A stretch of DNA of 64,000 nucleotides, taken from contig JAMXIF010000002.1 of the NCBI GenBank assembly GCA_028583685.1, positions 58,140,674 through 58,204,673 on the forward strand, read 5' to 3'. Below the pieces are notes generated by a model. The model did no database searches and was not told the origin of the DNA. It saw only the letters and a program-made list of their open reading frames with translations. The stretch's first letter is position 1. Each line of letters begins with the position of its first letter. The position numbers were made by a program, and so were the translations under genes. Below are positions 24,245 through 34,748 of the stretch, piece by piece. This stretch comes from Petaurus breviceps papuanus (lineage: Eukaryota; Chordata; Mammalia; Diprotodontia; Petauridae).

Positions 24245-24380
24245 ATTAAGTACACAGAAAATGAAAGCTTTCCTGTAGAAGAGGGATTATATTTGTCCTT
24301 TATGGCCCAAAGCAGGGGAAGATCTAGAAGAAATAGTTGGAAGTTAGAGAGGGGTAGATTTAGGGTCAGTGGTTATTACA
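24245..24380 (+). mobile_element. CR1/L3 LINE 3' fragment
   Basis: Contains AGAGGGATTATATTTGTCC, GCAGGGGAAGATCTAGAAG, TTGGAAGTTAGAGAGGGGTAG, the CR1/L3 3' phrase order. It runs into the assembly gap. Confidence 0.6.
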
Positions 24381-24389
24381 AAAAAAATC

Positions 24390-24399
24390 NNNNNNNNNN
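24390..24399. other. Assembly gap (10 N)
   Basis: Ten N bases; the true gap size may differ. Confidence 0.99.
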
Positions 24400-24814
24400 A
24401 AGTATGATTTATTGGGGATTTTGTATATGAGATCCTTATTCAGATAGTAGGTTAAGTTCCCTCAAAATTCCAATTTCTGTGATTCTAATAACTATGGTGA
24501 GACTTGTTAAATTGGGATTTTGTGGAGGATACAAGATATTAAAAATGTTGCTATGGAAGAGCATGGGGACTTTCCATGAACTTGTTGGAGACAGTTGTTA
24601 ACACTAATCCCTGAATGAGATAAACATTAACTTAACCCATGCTGTAGAAAGAGAATTTAGGAAACTATATGATTCCACGGGACATTTAGGCAGGTTAAAA
24701 GGGACAGGGAATACTGAAAGTAGGCATAATTTAGAGGAAACAGGAGAGAATACAAAATGCCCCAATCAAAAGAGAAGGTAGGTAGGTAACCTTTAGAAAA
24801 GTCTATATTCAAAG

Positions 24815-24968
24815 TTTCCTTATCTGTAAAATGGGGATGATGATAGTATCTACCTCCAGGGGATGTTGTGAAGGTCAAATGAGATAATAATTATGAAGAA
24901 TTTATCAGAGTGCCTAGCACATAATGAGCACTATATAAACTTTAACTATTATTATTATTATTATTTCA
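24815..24968 (+). mobile_element. MIR/CORE-type SINE 3' part
   Basis: CTTATCTGTAAAATGGGGAT, GTTGTGAAGGTCAAATGAGA and AGAGTGCCTAGCACATAATG are the typical 3' half of MIR-like elements. It ends in (ATT)n at 24945-24966. Confidence 0.75.
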
Positions 24969-25074
24969 TCTGTAATTATTCCATATTTAGCACATAATCC
25001 TATCTTTCAAGGTTTGGTGATAAGAAGACCTTGCAGAAAACACCCTTTTGATGGTCAAAAGGTTTGCTAAGTTA

Positions 25075-25195
25075 GTTTTAATATATTAAATATCATGATA
25101 TAATATATTATATAGTGACACAATGTTTATAGTATAATATGTAATATATAATGATATAACATATTATAAAGTAATATAATATATCAAAGAGAATG
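25075..25195. repeat. AT-rich self-complementary tract
   Basis: Repeated ATATAATATATTATA-like words on both strands, able to form hairpins. Low complexity. Confidence 0.7.
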
Positions 25196-26350
25196 AAATT
25201 AATGTAATGATATTTCTATGTGAAAAACAGGAAACTAAGACATTTCAAATAAAAATGACTATTTGATTACTTTCTCTCAAGGAAGAATAATTTCCCTGAA
25301 TTCTCTTTTACATGTTCAGTTCCTACATCCTCTAACTTCTCAATTTTCCCTTGTGCCAGAAACATCATGTTTATATTGTTAAACACATAGATGTCCAGGA
25401 CACTGTCAACAGTAATAGTCAAAGCCTTTCTGAGGCTGTATCTAAACAAGGAAAGCAAAACAAAGGGTCTGATAGAATGCAGGAGCTGAACATACTTTGG
25501 CCTGAATCTTCCAGATAACTGAGCCAATGCTTAGCTTGGAGTTTTGGACCTGGAATTCCCCTGCAAATGATCTCAACAATCCACTTCATTTCAGGCTTAA
25601 ACTACCCAAAGAAGTCACTCTTAAGTCTCCCTCTCAAGCTTTCCTTCTTTCCTAGGAGGAATTGATTATGAGCTCAATCCTCCTTTGTTATTCTTTTCTG
25701 AATCTTTTGATGAATACAGTGGCCCCTAAAGGTAAACTTGGCTATTGGGACACAATTATTCTCTTCCTTTCCCAGACTTCCTTTCCTTTGATACGTACTG
25801 GATTTAGGCTTTTTTTTTTTTTCAGTGAAAAGGCTTCTCTCTGTGAATCTTCTCGATACTTGGAAATATAAGTCTAAATTAATTATTTTTAGCTATTTAT
25901 CATCAACTAAAGCTATCTTCTAAATAATACCTTGTGAAAACTGTAATCATGATGGGAGGATTATCATGCTGTCCTTTTCCCACACAAAAGGACACGTAAA
26001 ATAGTCAATGAGGCAAATCAAGTAGATTGGAGCTGGAAAAGTTTATTTAGTAATAGAGGAACAGGAGAGGAATTTAGCAAGAGAGGTAATAGAAGAAAAG
26101 ATGTTTAAGCCACAGATAGACCCACATTTTCTCTAAAGTCCCTACTTTAGATACAGAACAACTTTAGGTAGAAAAGCAGGGGTAAGAATTTCAAGATGGA
26201 TATTTACTTCTAAGGTAGAGTGTTTTAACTTCAGTAATAGACATTACAAATAAAAATTCTTAGAGTTCGTTGATTAACATCTCTAAGTAGGGTAAATCTA
26301 AATTATAGACATTTTTAACATGACAAACAAGAATTGGGTAAATCTCAATT
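25196..26350. other. Single-copy sequence, no gene seen
   Basis: No repeat or protein-like frame recognised. Confidence 0.4.
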
Positions 26351-26354
26351 TTAA

Positions 26355-26535
26355 GATCTTAGAACTGGATTATTCCTTGAAGATCACTAAAGGCAACCCC
26401 CTCATTGTAAAGGTGAGAAAACAAAGGCTCAGAGAGGTGAAGATTTGAGCTCAATGAACAGTAAAGTCTAGATTCAAACTCAAGGCCTCTGACCCCAAAT
26501 CCAGGGCAAAATTTTATGCTGTGTAACCAAGAACA
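26355..26535 (-). mobile_element. MIR fragment
   Basis: CTCATTGTAAAGGTGAGAAAA, GGCTCAGAGAGGTGAAGATTT, AACTCAAGGCCTCTGACCCC, the reverse MIR order. Confidence 0.75.
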
Positions 26536-26544
26536 AAGGACCAG

Positions 26545-26720
26545 AGATTTAGAACTGGAAACTGCATTAGAAGCACTTGAGTCAAACCCCTTCATTTTAC
26601 CACTGGGAAAACTGGGACACAGAAGTAAATGACTTGCCCACATTCACACAGTTAATAAATATGTTAGGACAGGAACTCAGGTCTTCCTGACTTTCTATAT
26701 AGTATACTATCTACTATTGC
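26545..26720 (-). mobile_element. Second MIR fragment
   Basis: CTTCATTTTACCACTGGGAA, AATGACTTGCCCACATTCAC, GAACTCAGGTCTTCCTGAC. A separate copy directly beside the previous one. Confidence 0.75.
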
Positions 26721-26769
26721 TACCTGGAGGCTGGAGAGAACCTCAGACCGTCATTCTCCTCTTGATACC

Positions 26770-26885
26770 AATAATAGATTTCATTTATATAAGGCTTTAC
26801 AATTTATACTCTTGGTCCCTACAATGTTGTGAGGTAAGTGGGACAAATATTTTTATTGTACAGATGAGGAAGGAGAGGTTTTGTG
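26770..26885 (-). mobile_element. MIR-like fragment
   Basis: AAGGCTTTACAATTTATACT, CCTACAATGTTGTGAGGTAAG, ATTGTACAGATGAGGAAGGAG. The right edge is cut by the next SINE. Confidence 0.55.
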
Positions 26886-27115
26886 GTTGTTCAGTTGTTT
26901 TCAGTCATGACTGACTCTTTGTGACCCCATCTGGGGTTCTTGGCAAAGATACTGGAGTGTTTTGCCATTTCCTTCTTCAGTTCATTTCACAGATGAGAAA
27001 ATGGAGGCAAACAAGGTTAAGTGACTTGCCCAGGGTCACATAGCTAAGTGTCTGAGGCCAGATTTGAACTTATATCTTCCTAACTCCCAGCCTGTGTTCT
27101 ATCCATTATGCCATT
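26886..27115 (-). mobile_element. Type A long-form SINE
   Basis: Reverse-oriented: TTGTGACCCCATCTGGGGTT, CTTGGCAAAGATACTGGAGTG, ACTTGCCCAGGGTCACATAG, GTCTGAGGCCAGATTTGAAC. Confidence 0.88.
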
Positions 27116-27254
27116 AACAAAGTCCCTGAATTACTTTCTTGCTGTCCCACAGCCATGAAGTATCAGAGCAGAGATAGCGATTCAGGCTTCTTCTCTTTCC
27201 GCTACCCCACCCTGACAGTCCTGATTACAATCAAAGCATCCTGGAATTATTCTG

Positions 27255-27335
27255 TCCTACCCTTGGCTTAAAAACCTCCAGAGGAGGACACTCTATAGCA
27301 ATTTATTCTAATGCCAGATGGATATTCGGAGTTCA
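27255..27335 (-). mobile_element. CR1/L3 3' fragment
   Basis: AAAACCTCCAGAGGAGGACA followed by TATTCTAATGCC, the reverse CR1/L3 3' phrase. Confidence 0.5.
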
Positions 27336-27569
27336 ATCCAATATATCCTAGAATTACATCATTCTGGAAATAATGCAAGGATATATGTGTGCCTGTGAAC
27401 TTATAAATTTTGTTTTTGCTGTATAGGCACTGTCATTTTTGGAAGAGAGGAGTTTTAGTATGGTGTGTAGAAGAGTTTATTTAGCAATACATGGGACTAA
27501 TTACAAGGATCACATTTAGCCCGTGTTAAATATTAGTGACGGAGAACTGGACTCTCTCTAATGATCAGA

Positions 27570-27750
27570 AAGTCAGAATTTTAAACCTAGGAGGGACCTC
27601 AGAAATCATGTGGTCCAAGCCCCAAAGGTTCAGAAATGAAATTAAAGTACATGATCACAGAGCTACTCATTGGCAGAGCTTGAATTATTACATGTCTGGT
27701 CTTCCACCAGAGTTCTTTCCACTAAACTACACTGTTTCTCTTCTCAGTGA
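27570..27750 (-). mobile_element. MIR-type fragment
   Basis: CTAGGAGGGACCTCAGAAAT, GATCACAGAGCTACTCATTGG and a reverse MIR-like head. The frame at 27536-27775 is read out of this repeat. Confidence 0.55.
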
Positions 27751-29660
27751 GTATAAAAAATTCGGTAGATTTTAGGAGGTCAGTGAGTGCAGGATAGATA
27801 TGTGCCTGGTTGCTTATCCCACCCAGTACCCATAGGTGCACCAATAGCCACTCTACTTACCTATTTCTATTGGAATACAGAAATATGTGTATAGATATAG
27901 ATATTTGTATATACATATGTGTATATATACACACATATATATTTCTGGAGGTATATATAATACAAATATATAAACATTCATGCAACATATATACTTGTAT
28001 GCGCATGTATTTATATGTACATATGTGCATGTGCGCACGTGTGTTTGTAAGGGGATATATTGTGATTATAAATAATCTACAGACCCAGAGAGGTATGCCC
28101 TTAAACTGAAGGCAATGAAAGAAACCCTGAAAGTTTTCATGTTCCCTGTAGTCACTATCCATATGAAATTTGGTAACTATAAAATATCTTTCAATAAAAC
28201 TCTCTTGGTCATGAATTATGAATTATGTGAAATAACATTTAACATGGAACTATTCATTTGGAGAGAATTTATTACTAAATATTGGAAATGTACAAGAAAG
28301 TAGATGACCTTTGCGATCCTCATAATTAGTTCCATGACCTCAAATCACCCAGGATGCCCAGGTACATCTGAAATACAAACAGCATTACTGGAGGAACTAT
28401 TCACTAACTGTTAGAGAATTAAGACTTATTCTGCTTCCTTCACACAATTGCAAGGTTCAAAGGAGATGATCAGTGACAAAATCCTTTATATGCTATGAAA
28501 TTATTATACAAATGTTACCTACAGTTATTTTTACTTATAGGATCAGCCTCTAGGTACATAGCCCTGCTTAGGAATATGTAATCCAGAACGGGGCAGGGAC
28601 TAGTCATGAAAGCTTGCAAACATTCTCCAGATAGCACAACACAGATTACTGGGTTGCTACCATACTTTTGTCAATTTACAATAAAAAAAAATCATCAAAG
28701 ACTATAGAAAAATGATATTCTTCTCAAGTTGAGTGGAAAAGGAATGAATGTTCACTACCAAGTGTGAAGATGACAGCTATATTGGATAATATTTTTTAAA
28801 TTTCAGATTTTGTCTACATTACCCCTTCTTTCCTTCCTCTAGGTTCCTCAAAACCTAAAGAAAGAATGTGTAGAATAGGGAAAACAACAACAAAACAGCA
28901 TGACTTTATCAAATTACTTATGCTGGCAAAAATATATGCATGTAAATATATGTACATGACAGATATAAATGCACAAACATATACACATGTATTTATTCTT
29001 ATATGTGAATACATATATGCATGCAAAAGTATATGTACATGTAGATGAGGTTTTAGACAAAATATGTATTTCAATAATACTTAAACAATGTTCTATAGGT
29101 ACTCAGTTTTAAATGTAAGTAGTTGTTCAACTTACATGCATAGCACATAGAGCAGGTTATTCAAAATCAAATATAGGCAGCTCATATAATTTAACCAAAC
29201 AGTAAAAATCAGCAGGGAAAAAATTGATCTCAAAAAGCTCTTATTGCCATAGGAAAGACATTCATGTATATACATACACACATATGTGTGTATATATATA
29301 TATATACATATATTCATTCACACACATATATCTATATATAGATATACTGTTGCTTCATTATTATAAGGCAATTTTTCATATGTTTAAAAGAGTTTATACC
29401 TTCTTTAATAATTGTTTCTTCCTATACTTTGACCATTTATCCATTGGGGGAAGGCTTTTACTCCTACATATTATTGGGAACTATATATCTTAGATATCAA
29501 ACCTTTGACAAAAATATTTAATGTGATCAAAAGCTTCCTTTCTTATCCTAGTTTCCTTTAACTCATATTTATACAATAGGCAAACATTATAAAGTTTCCC
29601 TATAAATACAAAAATAAAGCAAAGTATGAATCCTTTTCCCACAGTTCTTTGACATAATCT
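27751..29660. other. Unique sequence with three TATA/TACACA clusters
   Basis: Alternating purine-pyrimidine clusters lie at about 27880-28045, 28925-29045 and 29265-29345. Peptides rich in Y, I, C and H translated here reflect these simple sequences. No gene is evident. Confidence 0.5.
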
Positions 29661-29677
29661 TAGAAATGCTAACCGTA

Positions 29678-29829
29678 GGGGTGGCTAGATGGTTTAGTGA
29701 ATGGAGGACCTGAATTCAAATCTGGCCTCAGACATTTAAGACTTACTAGCCATGTGACTTTGGGCAAGTCACTTAACCCCAATTGCCTGCCTTCCCCCCT
29801 CCAGAAAAGAAAAAGAAAAGAAAAGAAAA
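29678..29829 (+). mobile_element. Type A SINE with an internal deletion
   Basis: GGGGTGGCTAGATGGTTTAG, then GAATTCAAATCTGGCCTCAG and GGGCAAGTCACTTAACCCC; about 20 bases of the head region are missing. Target duplication AGAAATGCTAACCRTAG at about 29662-29677 and 29830-29846. Confidence 0.9.
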
Positions 29830-29846
29830 AGAAATGCTAACCATAG

Positions 29847-30090
29847 CTGTAGGACAATAGAGTGATGTCTGACTCTTCATGACCCTGTGGACAATATTGT
29901 CCATGGGGTATTCTTGGCAAAGATAGTGGAATAGTTTGCCATTTCCTTCTCTTGTGGAGTAAAGCAAAGAGAGGTTAAATGACTTGCCCAGGATCACACA
30001 TCTAGTAAATATCTGTGGCTGGATTTGAACTCAAGTCTTCTTGATTCCAAGCCCATTGGTCTGCACAATGAACCATCTATTTGCTCCAAT
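29847..30090 (-). mobile_element. Type A long-form SINE, older
   Basis: Reverse-oriented and diverged: TGACTCTTCATGACCCTGTGG, TTCTTGGCAAAGATAGTGG, TTGCCCAGGATCACACATC, TTGAACTCAAGTCTTCTTG. Confidence 0.8.
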
Positions 30091-30949
30091 AGAGACACTA
30101 AAGGCATAAACATAGGCAGAGGAAAAAAATATATTCCTACTGGTCAATGACACAGTAGTTACAAAGTAACAGCAAACCAGTAAGAAAATTAATAGGGGCA
30201 GAGCCAAGATGGCCAAGTAGAAGCATAAACTTGGCATGGGCTCCCACTCCAATTACTTCCAATACATGTAAAAAGGACTAAACAAACTTTAGAGCTACAG
30301 AACCAACAAAGTGACAGAAAGAAACAAATCTCCCCCTGAAAGAAGCCCAGCAGGTGGAGAGGAAGGGTCTATTGCACCAGACTGGGAGCTGAGCACAGTC
30401 TCGGCATAAGCTGTGTGGTTCCAGCCACAGGGTAGCCCCGACCAGCAGCCTCCAGAGCAGACTTCAGGAGAGTGAATCATCAGTAGCTGTGGAGGTTTCC
30501 AGACTTCTCAACCCATAAACACCAAAGGCAAAATAAAAGGTCAGTATGGAACTCTGTTGGAATGGGGGTGGGGGGGAGGACAGGGAATGGAAGAGCATGG
30601 TCTGGCTCCTGCCCCCATGATGAGAAGTGGCAGAGGCACAGTTGCTGTGCAGCAGCCTCATGGCTGCTTCAGGAGATCCTGGCCTGCAGATTGTAGGGGG
30701 GGGTGCAGATGACCATTCAAGGACTATCACTCTTGCTTTAACCTGCTTAGATGTGGATCACGGTCTTGGATGGTAGTCCTGGGGTATGTCACCAGTGAGC
30801 CATAGCTTGTGGGGGCTGTAGAGAGGGCAGCCTCCTAATAGCTCTGGCAGCTGGGAAAACCCCAGCAATTTGTGACATAGCCCTCTCTATATTGGAAGCA
30901 GAGTTATACTGTGGAAAAGAGCTCAAAAGTCAAGTAATAGGCTGAGAAT

Positions 30950-32018
30950 ATGAGCAAGCAAAGAAAGCACAGACTGTACAATCCTTTTTTGGGGACAAAG
31001 AGGATCAAGGCATGGAGTGGGAGGAAGACATTGAAGTCAAAACTCCTGCATCAAAAGCCTCCAAGAAAAATATGAATTGATTACAGGCCATGGAGGAACT
31101 CAAGAAGGATTTTGAAAATCAAGTAAGAGAAGTGAGAGGGAAATTGGGAAGAGAAAAAGGATGGAAGAAAACCAAGTTAACAGCCTGTTAAAGGAGACCC
31201 AAAAATACACTGAAGAAAATAACACCTTAAAAATAGACTAACTCAAATGGCAAAAGAGAAGGAGAAGAATGCCTTAAAAAGCCAAATTTGCCAAATGGAA
31301 ACGGAATTTCAAAAACTCACCGAAGAGAATAACTACTTCAAAATTAGATGGAAGCAATTGGAAGCTAATGACTTTATGAGAAATCAAGGTACTATAAAGC
31401 AGATCCAAAGAAATGAAAAAGAAAAAATAGAAGGCAATGTGAAACATCTCATTGGAAAAAACCACTAATCTGGAAAATAGATCCAGGAGAGATAATTTAA
31501 AAATTATTGGACTACCTGAAAGCCATGATCAAAAAAGAGAGAGAGAGAGAGAGAGACTAGACACCATCTATCAAGAAATTCTCAAGGAAGATTGCTTTGA
31601 AATTCTAGAATCAGAGAGCAAAACAGAAATTAAAAGAATTCACTGATTGCCTCTTGAAAAAGATCCCCAAAATCAAAACTCCTAGCAATGTTATAGCCAA
31701 ATTCCAGAGTTCCCAGGTCAAGGAGAAAATACTCCAAGCAGTCAGGAAGAAAAATTTGAGTATTGTGGAAACACAATCAGGATAACACAAGATCTAGCAG
31801 CTTCTACATTAAGCGATCAAAGGGCCTGGAATATGATATTCCAGAGGTCAAAGGAGCAAGAACTAAAACCAGGAATCACCTACCCAGCAAAACTGAATAT
31901 AATGCTACAGGTAAAAATATGGTCATTCACTGAAATAGAGGATTTTCAAGCATTCTTGATGAAAAAACCAGAACTGAAAAGAAAATGTGACTTTAAAAAA
32001 CAAGCAAGAGACACATGA
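30950..32018 (+). pseudogene. HAL1-type ORF1 (L1 ORF1p-like), broken
   Basis: Begins MSKQRKHRLYNPFLGTKRIK at the ATG 30950-30952. Later pieces carry a coiled-coil-like region (31247-31468: KSQICQMETEFQKLTEENNY), the RRM signature ENRSRRDNLKIIGLPESH (31452-31646) and the C-terminal ITYPAKLNIMLQVK with FLMKKPELKRK (31833-32018). A TGA or TAG interrupts the early part, a frameshift lies near 31465, and a (GA)n run at 31536-31557 sits inside the coding region. Known role of the family: RNA binding. This copy cannot make a full protein. Confidence 0.8.
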
Positions 32019-32599
32019 GAAGATAAACAGGAAAAAAAGATCATAAGGAACTTATTAAAGTTGAACTATTTGCATTCCCCCATGGAAAAACAATAATTGT
32101 AACTCATAAGACTTTCCTCAGTATGAGGATAGTTGAAGGGAATATGTGTGTGAGTGTGTGTGTAAGTATAGGAAGGTATATGTGTATATAAATATGTATG
32201 TGTGTGGGCATTTGTATGTTCTATACATAGACAGAGGGCACAGGATGAGTTGAATATAAAGGGATGATATCTAAAAAATAAAATTAAGAGATACAAGAGG
32301 AATTTATTGGGAGAAGGAGAAAGGGAGAGATATATTAGGGTAAATTATCTCATATAAAAGTGGCAAGAGAAAACTGTTACAATGAAGGGGAAGAACAGGA
32401 AGGTGAAAGGGAATGGGACAACCTTATTCTCATTGAATTTGGCTTAAGGAGGGAATAACATACACACTCCTTTGGGTTTCTTACCCTACAGGAAAATAGA
32501 GGGGTAGGGGATAAGAGGGGGTGTTATAGAAGGGAGGGCAGATTGGGGGAGAGGGTAGTTAGAAGCAAACATTTTTCAAAAAGGATAGGGTCAAAGAGA

Positions 32600-33032
32600 A
32601 AATGAATAAATGGGGGGGGCAGGATAGGATGGAGGGAAATATAGTTAGTCTTTCACAATATAACTACTATTGAAATGGTTTGGGTAACCACACATGTATA
32701 ACTTTTATTGAATTTCTTATCTTCCCAGTAGGGGTGGGTGAGGAGGGAAGAAGGGAAAAAATTTGTAACTCAAAGTTTTAAAAACAAATATTTAAAATTT
32801 TGTTTTTTACATGCAACTGGGGAATAAGATATATAGGTACTGGGATATAGAAACCCATCACGCCATACTAGAAAGTTAGGGGTGTAATGGGGGAGGATAT
32901 AAGAGAGAACAGATAGGGGAAAGAGGTATTCTGCAGGCTTGCTATTTTGGGGTGGGGGTAGGGGAAAGAGAGGGAGAAAAAAAATTGTAACTCAAAATCT
33001 TGTGGAAATGAATGTTGAAAACTAAAAATAAA
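32600..33032 (+). other. Two-part 3' tail of the HAL1-type element
   Basis: Two L1-like 3' ends follow one another: the first near 32745-32800 (AAATTTGTAACTCAAAGTTTT), the second near 32975-33032 (AAAATTGTAACTCAAAATCTT and AAACTAAAAATAAA). The 170 bases between include GGGGAATAAGATATATAGG and GCTTGCTATTTTGGGG. The same bipartite arrangement, in reverse, ends the element at 45509-45800. Confidence 0.75.
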
Positions 33033-33110
33033 TAAGCAAATTAATTAATTAATAAAAGGTGAGAAAAAAGAAAATGAATAAATAAAATAAAATAAAATAC
33101 CCCTGGGCCT
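33033..33110. repeat. (TTAA)n / (AAAT)n A-rich simple sequence
   Basis: AATTAATTAATTAATAAAAG then AAATAAAATAAAATAAAAT, at the downstream edge of the HAL1-type element; it includes its right target duplication. Confidence 0.8.
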
Positions 33111-33149
33111 TTTCATCAGTCCTGAAATTGAATTCTCTTATATGTATTG

Positions 33150-33265
33150 TCTCTATTAGAATGGGAGGTACTTAAGAATAGAGACTGTCCTGCTTTTCTA
33201 TTTATGTTCCCAATACTTAACACAGTTTCTGTCACACAGTAAGCACTTAATAAATGTTTCTTAAT
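33150..33265 (+). mobile_element. L2/MIR3-type 3' end
   Basis: GTACTTAAGAATAGAGACTG, CCCAATACTTAACACAGTTTC, CACACAGTAAGCACTTAATAA, ATGTTTCTTAATTCATTCATT, the conserved L2 3' phrase. Confidence 0.75.
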
Positions 33266-33269
33266 TCAT

Positions 33270-34080
33270 TCATTTCTTTACATAATTCCAAATTATTTTC
33301 CAGAAGGGTTGAGTCTATTCATAATTCCATTAACAGTTAATTAGTATGCCTCTTTTCCCACAGTCTCAGAAATAAAGACCCTTTTGTCTATGCCCATCTT
33401 TTGTCATTTTGAAAGCTCTTATGTGTTAGGTAAAATCCCAAAGTTGTTTAGCTATTATGGTTATTAACTTAAAAAAAAATTCCATTCAAGCATAATAACA
33501 GTTGCTGAAAATGGGGAGATGTAATTTGATTTTCCTATATGTGATAAAGAATTCCATCTTCCCCCGGGTATGTTGTGAGATGTTTACAAGTCATCTTCCT
33601 TTCTTTATTCCTTCCTTCCTTTCTTACTTCCTTCCTTCATTCCTTTTTTTCCTTCTTTCCTTCCATTCTTTCTCTGAATTCTTTCTAAAAATGGATTTAA
33701 TGATTTCTCAACATGTTATTAATCATCCTAGAGATAAATATGTATTCTTAACTTCAGTAACTGATTTATTTGTCGGAGAAGTAGCTAGAGATGGGAAGAA
33801 GGGGAGGACAAAATAAGGCTATTAAGATGGGGGTGGATTAGGAGGTGACATTTTGAAGGAAAATGATAGCATTCCATTGACTGGTTATTTTTAACACTGA
33901 TTGAATACAAATGTAACATAAGCATAAAACAACTCCCTGGGATGACTCATAAAACAGTCATTCACATACCTGTGGATTAACAGAGCAAGGAAGAAGTTTG
34001 AAAATATTAAGAATTTCTCCTTATATAGCATCTCTAGAATATGTTTATAGGTTATTCAGTTCTAACTAGCCTCAGATACT
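33270..34080. other. Unique sequence with a (TTCC)n-like tract
   Basis: A pyrimidine-rich TTCCTTCC tract spans about 33597-33675. No gene seen. Confidence 0.45.
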
Positions 34081-34205
34081 TGCTAACTGTGTTACTCTGA
34101 GCAAATCATTTAAGTTCCGGTTGCTTCAGTTTCTTCAGCTATAAAGACTATCTACCTTGCAAGATTGTTGTGAAAATTAAATGAACTGATATTTTTAAAG
34201 TGCTT
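34080..34205 (+). mobile_element. MIR fragment
   Basis: TTGCTAACTGTGTTACTCTGA, GCAAATCATTTAAGTTCCGG, TTGTTGTGAAAATTAAATGAA. Confidence 0.7.
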
Positions 34206-34650
34206 CTCTGGCAGAGAAGTAGGTGCAATGAAAATTCTTTACCCTTCCCTTTCCCAACTTCCCATCTGAATCCCCCAAAATATAATTTGTAATAATACTA
34301 AAATTAATAACAATGATATCATTACTATTATAATATGGAAGTAAACACTTAAAAAGTAGTTGTGGCAAGTAAAAAGAATGTAAGATTTTTGTACACTGGA
34401 TTTTTTTCCTCTTTATAGAATAGGCCTCTGCCTGTTAAACAGGTTTCTCTTTTTAAAGAGTTGCATGGTACTAGCTATGGGTTAAAATGTCTGACAGAAC
34501 TGGATATTTGTTATACCGAAGCAAGGTAGAAAAAAAACAAACTGACATAGAATGCTTGTTGTCTAACTATTTTATCTTACCACCTCTACCATTTAATTTG
34601 ATCAAGACAATAGTCTTGAGTTTAGAAAAAAAAAAACATTTTTTTTTTTT
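34206..34650. other. Unique sequence, no gene seen
   Basis: Only a short frame at 34487-34669, without recognisable features. Confidence 0.4.
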
Positions 34651-34654
34651 GCTT

Positions 34655-34748
34655 TTGTGTGTGTGTTAAGTGTCTGAGGCCGGATTTGAACTCAGGTCCT
34701 CCTGACTCCAGGGCCGGCTCTCCATTCACTGTGCCACCTAGCCAAACC
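34655..34748 (-). mobile_element. Type A SINE, partial
   Basis: Reverse-oriented, only the 5' half of the SINE: GTGTTAAGTGTCTGAGGCCGG, TTTGAACTCAGGTCCTCCTG, CACTGTGCCACCTAGCC. Confidence 0.85.

Larger units (their letters stand above)
30195..33032 (+). mobile_element. Full-length HAL1-type (ORF1-only) L1 relative
   Basis: Starts GGGGCAGAGCCAAGATGGCC, the usual L1/HAL1 5' start. It continues through a 5'UTR (to about 30949), an ORF1 region (30950-32018), the purine-rich spacer (to about 32640) and a two-part 3' tail ending AAACTAAAAATAAA. No endonuclease or RT sequence is present. A 13-base target duplication with one mismatch (TAAGMAAATTAAT) lies at 30181-30193 and 33033-33045, so both ends are original and the missing ORF2 is not a truncation. 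HAL1-type elements are a known non-autonomous class that relies on L1 ORF2p. Confidence 0.85.

Noticed and set aside
24390-24399. Possible structural junction
   Set aside because: It is only an N-filled assembly gap.
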